From assembly GCA_019751755.1 (NCBI GenBank), contig JAIENA010000385.1, forward strand, positions 1 through 42,549: DNA of 42,549 nt, read 5' to 3'. This DNA comes from Burkholderiaceae bacterium. GTDB taxonomy: Bacteria > Pseudomonadota > Gammaproteobacteria > Burkholderiales > Burkholderiaceae_D. The translations under genes were made by a program, and so were the position numbers. How positions within the stretch are numbered: position 1 is the first letter of the stretch; every line of letters starts with the position of its first letter. The notes beneath the pieces were generated by a model. The model did no database searches, was not told where the DNA came from, and was given only the letters and a program-made list of their open reading frames with translations. This document shows positions 17,806 to 25,801 of this stretch, one piece after another.

Positions 17806-17818
17806 AATTCAAAAGCAA
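17806..17818 (+). promoter_or_regulatory. Ada-box-like operator upstream of ada
   Basis: AAT (17806-17808), six bases, GCAA (17815-17818) is an exact match to the A-box/B-box form bound by methylated Ada in E. coli. It lies about 32 nt upstream of TAAGAT (17850-17855), a plausible -10 with no -35 match, as expected for an activator-dependent promoter. The site is 69 nt before the ada ATG. Confidence 0.55.
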
Positions 17819-17886
17819 GCGGCGGAGTGTGGATGGAACTGGATTTTTTTAAGATGGGGCATACTTTGCCACCGAAGGAGTGCCAC

Positions 17887-18933
17887 ATGTTTGTCAATGA
17901 CGAAGAGCGCTGGGCCGCCGTGCAGCAGCGCCGCAGTGACGCCGATGGCGTGTTTTATTACGCGGTGCGCACCACCGGCGTGTATTGCCGGCCATCGTGC
18001 CCGTCGCGTCACGCCAAGCGCGTCAACATCAGTTTTCATGCGTCGGCCGAGGCCGCACAACAGGCGGGATTCCGTCCCTGCCTGCGCTGCAAGCCGGACT
18101 TGCCGCCGCTGGCCGAACGCCACGCGGCGCTGGTGGCGCACATGTGCCGCCTGATCGACAGCGCCGACACCGCACCGGACCTGGCCAGCCTGGCCGAGGC
18201 GTCCGGCATCAGCCGCTTCCACTTTCACCGCATGTTCAAGGCGCACACCGGACTGACGCCGAAAGCCTATGCGGCCGGCGTGCGCCAGCGCCGCATGCAG
18301 GCGCAGTTGGCCGACGGCAGCACCGTGACCGACGCGATCTATGCGGCGGGCTTCAATTCCAGCGGGCGCTTTTATGCCCAGTCGAACGGCGCGCTGGGCA
18401 TGCGGCCGCGCGCCTACCGCGGCGGCGGCCAGGGGGAAACCATCCGCTTTGCCATTGCCCAGTGTTCGCTGGGCGCGATCCTGGTGGCCAGCACCGACCA
18501 CGGCATTTGCGCGATCCTGATTGGCGACGACCCGGACGGCTTGGCGCGCGACTTGCAGGACCGTTTCCCCAAGGCCGAACTGGCCGGCGCGCAAGCGGAC
18601 TATGAGCGCGTGGTGGCGGCCGTGATCGGCATGGTGGAAGCGCCGGCAATCGGCCTCGACTTGCCGCTCGACGTGCGCGGCACGGCGTTCCAGCAGCGCG
18701 TGTGGCAAGTGCTGCGCCAGATCCCGGCGGGGCGCACCGTCAGTTATACGGAACTGGCCGAACTGGTGGGCACGCCCAACGGCGCCCGCGCCGTGGCCAG
18801 CGCCTGCGCCGCCAATGCGATTGCGATTGCGATTCCATGCCACCGTGTGGTGCGCACCGATGGTTCGCTGTCGGGCTACCGCTGGGGCGTGGAGCGCAAG
18901 CAGGTGTTGCTGGCGCGCGAGGGGGCGAAATGA
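17887..18933 (+). CDS. ada: Bifunctional Ada: methylphosphotriester sensor/activator and O6-methylguanine-DNA methyltransferase
   Basis: A 348-residue protein close to E. coli Ada (354). The N-terminal zinc domain has Cys34, Cys38, Cys65 and Cys68 in YCRPSC and PCLRCKPD; the first is the methyl acceptor from phosphotriesters. An AraC-type helix-turn-helix follows (SRFHFHRMFKAHTGLTPKAY, about 103-185). The C-terminal methyltransferase has PCHRVVRTDG with acceptor Cys318. It both repairs alkylated DNA and, once methylated, activates its own promoter. AAGGAG lies 6 nt before ATG 17887; the longer in-frame reading from 17722 has no such site. An Ada-box-like sequence lies upstream. Its stop overlaps the start of the next gene (ATGA), so the two are translationally coupled. 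Confidence 0.97.
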   Translation: MFVNDEERWAAVQQRRSDADGVFYYAVRTTGVYCRPSCPSRHAKRVNISFHASAEAAQQAGFRPCLRCKPDLPPLAERHAALVAHMCRLIDSADTAPDLASLAEASGISRFHFHRMFKAHTGLTPKAYAAGVRQRRMQAQLADGSTVTDAIYAAGFNSSGRFYAQSNGALGMRPRAYRGGGQGETIRFAIAQCSLGAILVASTDHGICAILIGDDPDGLARDLQDRFPKAELAGAQADYERVVAAVIGMVEAPAIGLDLPLDVRGTAFQQRVWQVLRQIPAGRTVSYTELAELVGTPNGARAVASACAANAIAIAIPCHRVVRTDGSLSGYRWGVERKQVLLAREGAK

Positions 18934-19676
18934 GCGCGATCGCTGGCGCTACGGCGGGCGTGGCCTGGGCCGGCTTGACCGAACGCTGCGCCGCGCTGGA
19001 CTGGGATGTCATCGGCGCCGACCTCGACGCGTGGGGCTGCGCCGTGGTACCGGGCTTTTTCAACGGGGAAGAGTGTCAACGGCTCGCTGCCGCGTATAGC
19101 AAACCGGCGCTGTTCCGCAGCCGCGTGGTGATGGCGCGGCATGGTTTTGGTCAGGGCGAATACCAGTATTTTGCCTATCCGCTGCCGTCGCCGATCGCCC
19201 GCCTGCGCGCCGCGCTGTACGGACCGCTGGCGCGAATCGCCAACCGCTGGCATGAGGCGATGGGCGTCGACGTGCGCTTCCCGCTGGAGCACACGGACTT
19301 GATCGCGCGCTGCCATGGCGCGGGGCAGTTGCGGCCAACCCCGTTACTGCTGCAATACCGGGCCGGCGACTATAACTGTCTGCACCAGGATCTGTATGGG
19401 GAGCACGTGTTCCCGCTGCAGGCGGCCATCTTGCTGTCGCAGCCGGGGCGCGATTTCACCGGCGGCGAATTCGTGCTGACCGAACAGCGCCCGCGCATGC
19501 AGTCGCGCGCTGAAGTGGTGGCGCTGGAGCAGGGCAGTCTGGTGCTGTTCCCGGTCCAGCAGCGGCCCGTGAACGGCACGCGCGGGGTCTACCGCGTCAA
19601 CCTGCGGCACGGCGTGTCGCGCCTGCGCAGCGGCACGCGGCATACGCTGGGCATCATTTTTCATGATGCGCAGTAG
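18930..19676 (+). CDS. 2OG-Fe(II) oxygenase coupled to ada
   Basis: A 248-residue Fe(II)/2-oxoglutarate dioxygenase. The iron ligands fit His152 and Asp154 (LHQD) and His227 (LRHG). Arg237 in SGTRHTLG, ten residues on, fits the 2-oxoglutarate contact. GGEFVLTEQRPR between them is the strand pattern of prolyl-hydroxylase-like members. It is not AlkB: the AlkB motifs after HQD and its nucleotide lid are missing. The start is the ATG that overlaps the ada stop (ATGA at 18930), the place taken by alkB in E. coli. That position argues for a role in the alkylation response, but its substrate (DNA, RNA or protein) is unknown. Confidence 0.85.
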   Translation: MSAIAGATAGVAWAGLTERCAALDWDVIGADLDAWGCAVVPGFFNGEECQRLAAAYSKPALFRSRVVMARHGFGQGEYQYFAYPLPSPIARLRAALYGPLARIANRWHEAMGVDVRFPLEHTDLIARCHGAGQLRPTPLLLQYRAGDYNCLHQDLYGEHVFPLQAAILLSQPGRDFTGGEFVLTEQRPRMQSRAEVVALEQGSLVLFPVQQRPVNGTRGVYRVNLRHGVSRLRSGTRHTLGIIFHDAQ

Positions 19677-19795
19677 CGTGTTGTTTTGCGGAAGTGAAGA
19701 GTAAAAATTGTGTCACAAATTTGATAATTTTCGCGAATTTTTCAAATCCTATTGTTAGACTAGGCCTCATGAGATTGTTATCAGAGGGAGCACCG

Positions 19796-20206
19796 ATGAG
19801 ACGTCTGTATAAGCGGCTGGTTCCAGCCTTGCTGTTAGTTGCCTTGGGCGCACCGGCCCGGGCCGAGCTAGTCATCATAGTCAACCCGCAGAACCCGGCG
19901 ACGCGCATGTTCCCGTCGCAAGCCGCCCAGTTTTTCCTGGGCGGATCGGTACAGTTCGCACCGGTCGAACAGCCGGACAGCTCCCCCATCCGTGACGAGT
20001 TTTACAAGAAAGTCCTGGAAAAAACGCCCGCACAGGTGGAAGCGATCTGGTCCAAATTATTGTTCACGGGGAAGGTCAAAGCGCCTAAGGAATGCAAATC
20101 CAGCGCCGAGGTCAAAAAGGCCGTCAGCGAAAACGTCAATGCCATCGGCTACATCGAGAAGGCGGCGGTCGACGACACCGTCAAGGTGATCGCCACCATC
20201 CCTTGA
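19796..20206 (+). CDS. Small periplasmic phosphate-binding-like (PBP) protein
   Basis: A 136-residue exported protein. The signal peptide ends at ARA|E near residue 23. The mature part is a short one-lobe version of the PstS-like domain: ELVIIVNPQNPA, then the helix PSQAAQFFLGG, PIRDEFYKKVLEKT, and a late AIGYIEKAAVDDTVKVI that corresponds to the GIGY(V) strand of phosphate-binding proteins. GAGGGAG lies 5 nt before ATG 19796. The porin gene follows after 27 bp, so the two form an operon. Such short PBP proteins occur next to porins and sensory genes. A direct transport role is doubtful because there is no ABC transporter here. Confidence 0.75.
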   Translation: MRRLYKRLVPALLLVALGAPARAELVIIVNPQNPATRMFPSQAAQFFLGGSVQFAPVEQPDSSPIRDEFYKKVLEKTPAQVEAIWSKLLFTGKVKAPKECKSSAEVKKAVSENVNAIGYIEKAAVDDTVKVIATIP

Positions 20207-20233
20207 TCCGTCACGCGCAACATGGAGACACCG

Positions 20234-21397
20234 ATGAAAAAACACTTATGGGCCCTGGTGGCCATGCTGGCGGCCGGCAGCGCCGGCGCCATCGACCTGG
20301 GCGGCGACGGCAGTCTGCGGTTGACCGGCTTTTACAACATTACGGCGGCCAAGGTCGTGGGCGGCTCGGCCCAGGGCAGCAGCACGCCATGGCAATACCA
20401 GGAATGGAAGTGCCCTTGCTCGATGCAGGCCTGGGAATATGCGGCCGTGTATGAAAAGGGCGAGGGCTGGCAACTTGACCAGGAGTCCTTGCTGGGCGTG
20501 CAGATCAAGAAAGAGTTCAGCCCAACCTTGTCGGCCACCGCGCAAATCGTGATGCGCGCCCGCAATCCGAACCACCATTCAACGCCAACCGTGGACTGGG
20601 CCTATGCGACGTGGCAGCCGCACGCGGATTCCGCGTGGACCTTACAGGCCGGCAAATTCCGCATCCCGCTCTACTACTACAGCGATTACCTGTACATCGG
20701 CTATGCCTATCCCTGGGTGCGTCCGGCGCCGGACGTCTATGGCTGGCCGATCTATGCTTACCTTGGCGCCAACGCCAGTTATCGCACCCAGTTGGGCGAC
20801 TCCGGTTGGGCCGCCACGGTGCATGGCTGGGCCGGTGGCTATGAACAAAAGAATAACGCTTACGACACGCTGATTTACTACACCACCCCCACGCATGAAA
20901 AATGGAAGAACATCACGGGGGTGTCGGTGTCGGCCAACAATGGCATCTTCGACGTGCGCGGCATGTTCATGACGTACCGGGACACGCTGTGGCAGGACGG
21001 CGCCACTGGCCCGGTCACGCTGATCGACCGCCAGCGTACCCGCATCATGGGGTTCTCGGCCAACATGGATTACCATGATTGGCTGGTGCGTACCGAGGTG
21101 GACCGCTATGAACAGGTCGACCGGGGCAAGGGCTTGAACGGCATCTACAAATACGCGCTGTTTGGTGTCGGCTACCAGATCGGCGCATTCACGCCGATGC
21201 TGACGTACTCGCGCTACACCACGGTGGCCGCGCCGATCGAAGCACGCAGCACCAAGTACGTGTCGCTGCGCTGGGACTTCCGCAAAAACATGGCGTTCAA
21301 GGCGCAATACGACATCAGCAAGGACAAGTCACAGTACAGCTACCCGTTCTTCGGTGACTCGAAACTGTTGTCGCTGTCGCTGCAGGGGACATTCTGA
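20234..21397 (+). CDS. Outer membrane porin-like beta-barrel protein
   Basis: A 387-residue protein with a signal peptide cleaved near AGA|IDLGG (residue 19). The mature chain is a series of alternating amphipathic strands rich in Tyr and Trp. It ends in LSLQGTF, with the terminal Phe that BAM-inserted barrels use. LQAGKFRIPLYYYSDYLYIGYAY resembles the porin pore-lining region. A CPC pair (Cys60, Cys62) in an early extracellular or plug-like segment is unusual for a porin. GGAG lies 6 nt before ATG 20234; an ATG at 20222 overlaps that site and is rejected. It is co-transcribed with the small PBP protein, suggesting joint uptake or sensing of an anion. Confidence 0.75.
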   Translation: MKKHLWALVAMLAAGSAGAIDLGGDGSLRLTGFYNITAAKVVGGSAQGSSTPWQYQEWKCPCSMQAWEYAAVYEKGEGWQLDQESLLGVQIKKEFSPTLSATAQIVMRARNPNHHSTPTVDWAYATWQPHADSAWTLQAGKFRIPLYYYSDYLYIGYAYPWVRPAPDVYGWPIYAYLGANASYRTQLGDSGWAATVHGWAGGYEQKNNAYDTLIYYTTPTHEKWKNITGVSVSANNGIFDVRGMFMTYRDTLWQDGATGPVTLIDRQRTRIMGFSANMDYHDWLVRTEVDRYEQVDRGKGLNGIYKYALFGVGYQIGAFTPMLTYSRYTTVAAPIEARSTKYVSLRWDFRKNMAFKAQYDISKDKSQYSYPFFGDSKLLSLSLQGTF

Positions 21398-21460
21398 CGC
21401 TAGCGGGTGGGAAATTTCGCTACACTCCAGGTTTGCTGTTGAATCCGACCCGGAGACTGT

Positions 21461-23137
21461 ATGCGATTGACCCGACTTGCCCTGGCCATGGCGGCCGCAG
21501 CGATCCTGCCGATGGCGGCCCCGTCCGCCCACGCCGCCACGCTGATTGACAATGCCAACGGCTATACCCTGAATCGCGCCGGCAAACTGGTGCGCTTTAC
21601 TGCCCTGGCGTATGACGACGCCGGCCGTATCCTGGCGGTCGGCAATGCGAAAACCGTGGCGGCGAAAGCCCCCGGCGCGCAGCGCATCGATATGGCGGGC
21701 AAGACGGTGTTGCCGGGCTTGATCGATGCCCACGGTCACGTGTTCGGGCTGGGCGAGATTTCCACCGCCGTGCTGCTGTATGGCACGCCGTCGCTGGAAA
21801 CGGCATTGAACGCTGTGGCGGAATTCAGTAAAACCCATCCGCAGCGCGCCTGGGTGCTGGGCAATGGCTGGAACCAGGAAATCTGGAAACTGGGCCGCTT
21901 CCCCACCGCGCAGGAGCTCGACAGTGTGGTGGGGGACCGCCCGGCGGTGATGACGCGGGTCGATGGCCATGCCGTCTGGGCTAACACCCGCGCGCTGCAA
22001 CTGGCCGGCATCACGCGCGATACCAAAGACCCGGCCGGCGGCAAGATCGAGCGCGATGCGCAGGGCAACGCCACCGGCATCCTGGTTGATGCGGCGATGG
22101 ATCTGGTGCGCGCCGCGATCCCGAAACCGACGGAAGCGGAAGCCCGCGCCTCGCTCGATGCGGCACTGGCGGCACTGGCGCAGGTCGGCCTGACCAGCGT
22201 GCACGACGCCGGCGTTGGCGTGCATGAGGACCGCTTAATGCGCAGCTATGCGGACAGTGGAAAGCTCAGCACGCGGGTGTACGCGATGATTGGCGATACG
22301 ACCGCCGACTTTGACCAACTGGCGCAACAAGGGCCGCTGAAATCGTATGCCAACGACCGGTATGCGCTGGCCGCCGTGAAACTGTATTCGGACGGCGCGC
22401 TGGGCAGCCGTGGCGCCGCGCTGATCGCGCCTTACAGCGACGCGGCGCATACCCATGGCCTGCTGTTTTACAACGATGCGGCGATGCGCGCCAAGATGGA
22501 AAAAGCGCTGAAAGCCGGCTACCAGGTCAATGTGCACGCGATCGGCGACGCCGGCAACCGGCAAATCCTCGACGGCTACGCGGCGCTGCTGAAACAGTAT
22601 CCGCAAGCGGCGCGCGCACGGCACCGCATCGAGCATGCGCAAGTGGTGGCGTTGTCGGATATTCCCCGCTTCAAGGCGCTGAATATACTCCCGTCGATGC
22701 AGCCGACCCATGCGACGTCCGACCAGAACATGGCGGAACAGCGCGTCGGCCCGCAGCGCATCAAGGGCGCCTACGCGTGGCACACGTTCCTGCAACAAGG
22801 CTCAACCATCGCTTGCGGTTCGGACTTCCCGATCGAAGCGCCCAATCCGTTCGAAGGCTTGCATGCGGCGGTGACGCGGCAGGATAACGCCGGTATGCCG
22901 CTGGGCGGCTGGTATAAAAATGAAGCGATGACCTTGCTGCAGGCGTTCCGCTGCTTCACGCTGGACGCGGCCTACGCCGCGCACCAGGAAAAGGTGATCG
23001 GCTCGCTGGAGGCCGGCAAGTGGGCCGACTTTATCGTCACCGATGCGGATCTGTTTGCCGTGCCGGCCACCGAGATCGGCAAGATCAAGGTGTTGCAGAC
23101 GTGGGTGGCGGGCAAGCAGGTGTACGCCCGCCCCTGA
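21461..23137 (+). CDS. Exported amidohydrolase of the YtcJ-like family 3
   Basis: A 558-residue metal-dependent hydrolase with an N-terminal signal peptide (cleavage near AHA|ATL, residue 25). The metal-site HGH is at residues 91-93 (LIDAHGHV). It continues with VKLYSDGALGSRGA, NVHAIGDAGNR, RIEHAQ and CGSDFPIE, the ordered motifs of the amidohydrolase family 3 group. These enzymes hydrolyse amide or imine bonds; the true substrates of YtcJ-like exported members are mostly unknown. The gene is 63 bp after the porin stop and has its own GGAG-containing start region (CCCGGAGACTGT before ATG). It is convergent with the TlpA-like gene. Confidence 0.85.
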   Translation: MRLTRLALAMAAAAILPMAAPSAHAATLIDNANGYTLNRAGKLVRFTALAYDDAGRILAVGNAKTVAAKAPGAQRIDMAGKTVLPGLIDAHGHVFGLGEISTAVLLYGTPSLETALNAVAEFSKTHPQRAWVLGNGWNQEIWKLGRFPTAQELDSVVGDRPAVMTRVDGHAVWANTRALQLAGITRDTKDPAGGKIERDAQGNATGILVDAAMDLVRAAIPKPTEAEARASLDAALAALAQVGLTSVHDAGVGVHEDRLMRSYADSGKLSTRVYAMIGDTTADFDQLAQQGPLKSYANDRYALAAVKLYSDGALGSRGAALIAPYSDAAHTHGLLFYNDAAMRAKMEKALKAGYQVNVHAIGDAGNRQILDGYAALLKQYPQAARARHRIEHAQVVALSDIPRFKALNILPSMQPTHATSDQNMAEQRVGPQRIKGAYAWHTFLQQGSTIACGSDFPIEAPNPFEGLHAAVTRQDNAGMPLGGWYKNEAMTLLQAFRCFTLDAAYAAHQEKVIGSLEAGKWADFIVTDADLFAVPATEIGKIKVLQTWVAGKQVYARP

Positions 23138-23157
23138 TGTGCCGTGCCGATGCCGGG

Positions 23158-23886
23158 TCAGGTTTTCTTGCCCGGCACATGGCGGCGCAGCCACGCTTCC
23201 ATCCTGCCGGCACCCTTGCCTGGCGGGGTATAGCCCTGGTTGATGTCGATAATCCTGCCCTGCGGGTCCAATAGCATCAAGGTTGGAAATGCCCGGATGC
23301 CGGCCGCCTCCATAAAACTGCGCGCGTCGGCCGCGACGGGCCAGGTGATCCCGGTCGTGCGGATGAACTGTCTGGCTTCGCTGGCCGGGTCATGGGTGAT
23401 GGCCAATAGGTTGATGTCGCGATGCGCCTGGGCCAGCGCGTTCAATTCCGGTACTTCCTGGATGCAGGGCGCGCAAGTAGAAAAGAAAAAACTCAATACG
23501 GTGTATTTACCCGCCAGCGCCTTGCTGTCCAGCGGGATGCCATCCACGCGCGTCAACGTCAGTGGCGGCAATGGGTCGCCCCGGTTCAACTTGCGCTTCG
23601 GTGGCGGTGCCGCCGCTGCCTGCAAGGTCAAGGTCACTGTCTTCGCGTCAGCTGTTTTCTCAATGTTAAACGATGCACCTTTGGTGATGCGCGCAAAAAA
23701 GGCGTCGGCCGTGATGGCGGCTTTCGTTTCATTGCGGTAGCTGACAGAGGTCGCTTGCCCTAGCCCCATTTGCTCCAGTAGTTGTTGCTGCTCGGGTTTG
23801 GACATGGCCGCAGTGCCGGCCGTGGCGGCTGATTGCCATAAGGCGACGGACATCAACAGGATGGCAAGACGCTGTGAATAGTGCAT
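23158..23886 (-). CDS. TlpA/ResA-like thioredoxin-fold protein
   Basis: A 242-residue protein with a signal peptide (about 1-24). Residues 30-95 are an uncharacterised N-terminal domain. A redoxin/TlpA fold follows: VLSFFFSTCAPCIQEVP carries the CAPC site (Cys138, Cys141), AGIRAFPTLMLLDPQG the cis-proline. It probably reduces disulfides in the periplasm. The stop is 20 bp from the convergent amidohydrolase stop. The start faces the hut promoter region, so the 202-bp gap holds divergent promoters. Which proteins it serves is not shown by the neighbours. Confidence 0.85.
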   Translation of the reverse strand: MHYSQRLAILLMSVALWQSAATAGTAAMSKPEQQQLLEQMGLGQATSVSYRNETKAAITADAFFARITKGASFNIEKTADAKTVTLTLQAAAAPPPKRKLNRGDPLPPLTLTRVDGIPLDSKALAGKYTVLSFFFSTCAPCIQEVPELNALAQAHRDINLLAITHDPASEARQFIRTTGITWPVAADARSFMEAAGIRAFPTLMLLDPQGRIIDINQGYTPPGKGAGRMEAWLRRHVPGKKT

Positions 23887-23993
23887 GGAGTGGCGTGAAT
23901 GATAGTAAATAAATATTATAAATTAACAAGTTATTTCATGGCGCTGTTTCTCATGGCGTGACATTTTCGGTGAACGGTCGGTGAATTTTTTGA

Positions 23994-24022
23994 TTGACTG
24001 GGTTGTATAGACAACTTATCCT
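23994..24022 (+). promoter_or_regulatory. Sigma-70 promoter of the hut operon
   Basis: TTGACT (23994-23999) and TATCCT (24017-24022) are separated by exactly 17 nt. The predicted start is near 24030, some 60 nt before the hutU ATG. The HutC-like operator lies wholly in the spacer. Confidence 0.6.
24002..24015 (+). promoter_or_regulatory. HutC operator in the hut promoter
   Basis: GTTGTATAGACAAC is a 14-bp inverted repeat (half-sites GTTGTAT and GTTGTCT, 6 of 7 identical). It is one base from the TGTA-N2-TACA core described for Pseudomonas HutC. Placement between -35 and -10 fits direct repression relieved by urocanate. Confidence 0.65.
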
Positions 24023-24088
24023 TATAACATCCGCAGACCCGCACGCCTCTACCCGCCGGTCCGCCCCACCAGTTCACAAGGAGATGAC

Positions 24089-25792
24089 ATGAGCACTTCC
24101 CTCGCCAACGACCCGCGTTTCGACGCCACCCGCGACATCCGCGCGCCACGCGGTCCTGAGCGCGTTTGCAAAACCTGGGGCGCGGAAGCGGCCTATCGCA
24201 TGTTGCAGAACAACCTGGACAAGGAAGTGGCGGAAAATCCGCAGCACCTGGTGGTGTACGGCGGCATCGGCCGCGCGGCGCGCAACTGGGCCTGCTATGA
24301 CCAGATCCTGGCGTCGTTGAAAGAGCTGGAAGCGGACCAGACCCTGCTGATCCAGTCGGGCAAGCCGGTCGGCGTGTTCCAGACCCACGAAGATGCGCCG
24401 CGCGTGCTGCTGGCGAACTCGAACCTGGTGCCGAAATGGGGCAACTGGGAGCATTTCAATGAACTGGACCGCGCCGGCCTGTTCATGTACGGCCAGATGA
24501 CGGCCGGTTCCTGGATTTACATCGGCACCCAGGGCATTGTGCAGGGCACCTATGAAACCTTTGCCGAAGCCGGCCGCCAGCACTTTGGCGGCGACATGGC
24601 GGGCCGCTGGATCTTGACGGCGGGCCTGGGTGGCATGGGCGGCGCCCAGCCGCTGGCCGCGACGTTTGCCGGCGCGGTGTCGCTGAACATCGAATGCCAG
24701 CAAACCTCGATCGACTTCCGCCTGCGCACCCGCTATCTGGACAAGCAGGCCGCGTCGATCGACGAGGCCTTGGAACTGGTGAAATACCACACCGAACGCA
24801 AGGAAGCGATTTCCATCGGCCTGCTCGGCAATGCCGCCGAGATCCTGCCGGAACTGGTACAACGCGCCAAGGCCGGCGGCATCGTGCCCGACATGGTGAC
24901 CGACCAGACCTCCGCGCACGACCTGATCAACGGCTACCTGCCGCGTGGCTGGAGCGTGGCGGACTGGAAAGCGGCGCAACAAGACCCGGAGCGCCACGAG
25001 CGCTTGAAAGCCGCCGCCGCCGATTCCTGCGCCGCGCACGTGCAGGCGATGCTGGAATTCCAGCAGCTGGGCGCCAAGGTGGTCGACTATGGCAACAACA
25101 TCCGCCAGGTGGCGTTTGACCAGGGCGTGGAAAACGCCTTTGATTTCCCCGGCTTCGTCCCGGCCTACATCCGTCCGCAATTCTGTGAAGGCCGTGGCCC
25201 GTTCCGCTGGGTGGCGCTGTCCGGCGACCCGGAAGACATTTATAAGACCGACGCGAAAATCAAGGAACTGTTCCCGCACCATGCGAACGTGCACCGCTGG
25301 CTGGACATGGCGCGCGACCGTATCGCGTTCCAGGGCTTGCCGGCGCGCATATGCTGGCTGGGCCTGGGCGAGCGCCACATTGCCGGCCTGGCCTTCAATG
25401 AAATGGTGCGTAACGGCGAACTGAAAGCGCCGATCGTGATCGGCCGCGACCACCTCGACACCGGCTCGGTCGCCAGCCCGAACCGCGAAACCGAATCCAT
25501 GAAAGACGGCACCGACGCCGTGTCCGACTGGCCACTGCTGAACGCCATGCTGAACACGGCCGGCGGCGCGACCTGGGTCTCGCTGCACCATGGCGGTGGC
25601 GTGGGCATGGGCTATTCGCAGCACTCCGGTGTGGTGATCGTGGCCGACGGCACCGACGCCGCCGCCAAGCGCCTGGCCCGCGTGCTGGTCAATGATTGCG
25701 GTTCGGGCGTGATGCGCCATGCGGATGCCGGTTACGCGTCCGCCATCGAATGCGCAAAACGTAATAAGCTGAACCTGCCCATGATTAAGTAA
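24089..25792 (+). CDS. hutU: Urocanate hydratase
   Basis: A 567-residue urocanase, the second step of histidine breakdown: urocanate to imidazolonepropionate, using tightly bound NAD+ as electrophile. Recognised by [16 protein letters not shown] near the N-terminus, the [14 protein letters not shown] site, [17 protein letters not shown], and [11 protein letters not shown] with the conserved Cys422. Length matches the family (about 557). AAGGAG lies 5 nt before the ATG. It is the first gene of the operon, transcribed from the HutC-controlled promoter, with hutH starting 9 bp after its stop. Confidence 0.98.
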   Translation: MSTSLANDPRFDATRDIRAPRGPERVCKTWGAEAAYRMLQNNLDKEVAENPQHLVVYGGIGRAARNWACYDQILASLKELEADQTLLIQSGKPVGVFQTHEDAPRVLLANSNLVPKWGNWEHFNELDRAGLFMYGQMTAGSWIYIGTQGIVQGTYETFAEAGRQHFGGDMAGRWILTAGLGGMGGAQPLAATFAGAVSLNIECQQTSIDFRLRTRYLDKQAASIDEALELVKYHTERKEAISIGLLGNAAEILPELVQRAKAGGIVPDMVTDQTSAHDLINGYLPRGWSVADWKAAQQDPERHERLKAAAADSCAAHVQAMLEFQQLGAKVVDYGNNIRQVAFDQGVENAFDFPGFVPAYIRPQFCEGRGPFRWVALSGDPEDIYKTDAKIKELFPHHANVHRWLDMARDRIAFQGLPARICWLGLGERHIAGLAFNEMVRNGELKAPIVIGRDHLDTGSVASPNRETESMKDGTDAVSDWPLLNAMLNTAGGATWVSLHHGGGVGMGYSQHSGVVIVADGTDAAAKRLARVLVNDCGSGVMRHADAGYASAIECAKRNKLNLPMIK

Positions 25793-25801
25793 GGAATGAC
25801 G

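Noticed and set aside
24023-24028. TATAAC as an alternative -10 for the hut promoter
   Set aside because: It is 23 nt from TTGACT, too far; TATCCT at 24017 has the correct 17-nt spacing and places the HutC site in the spacer.
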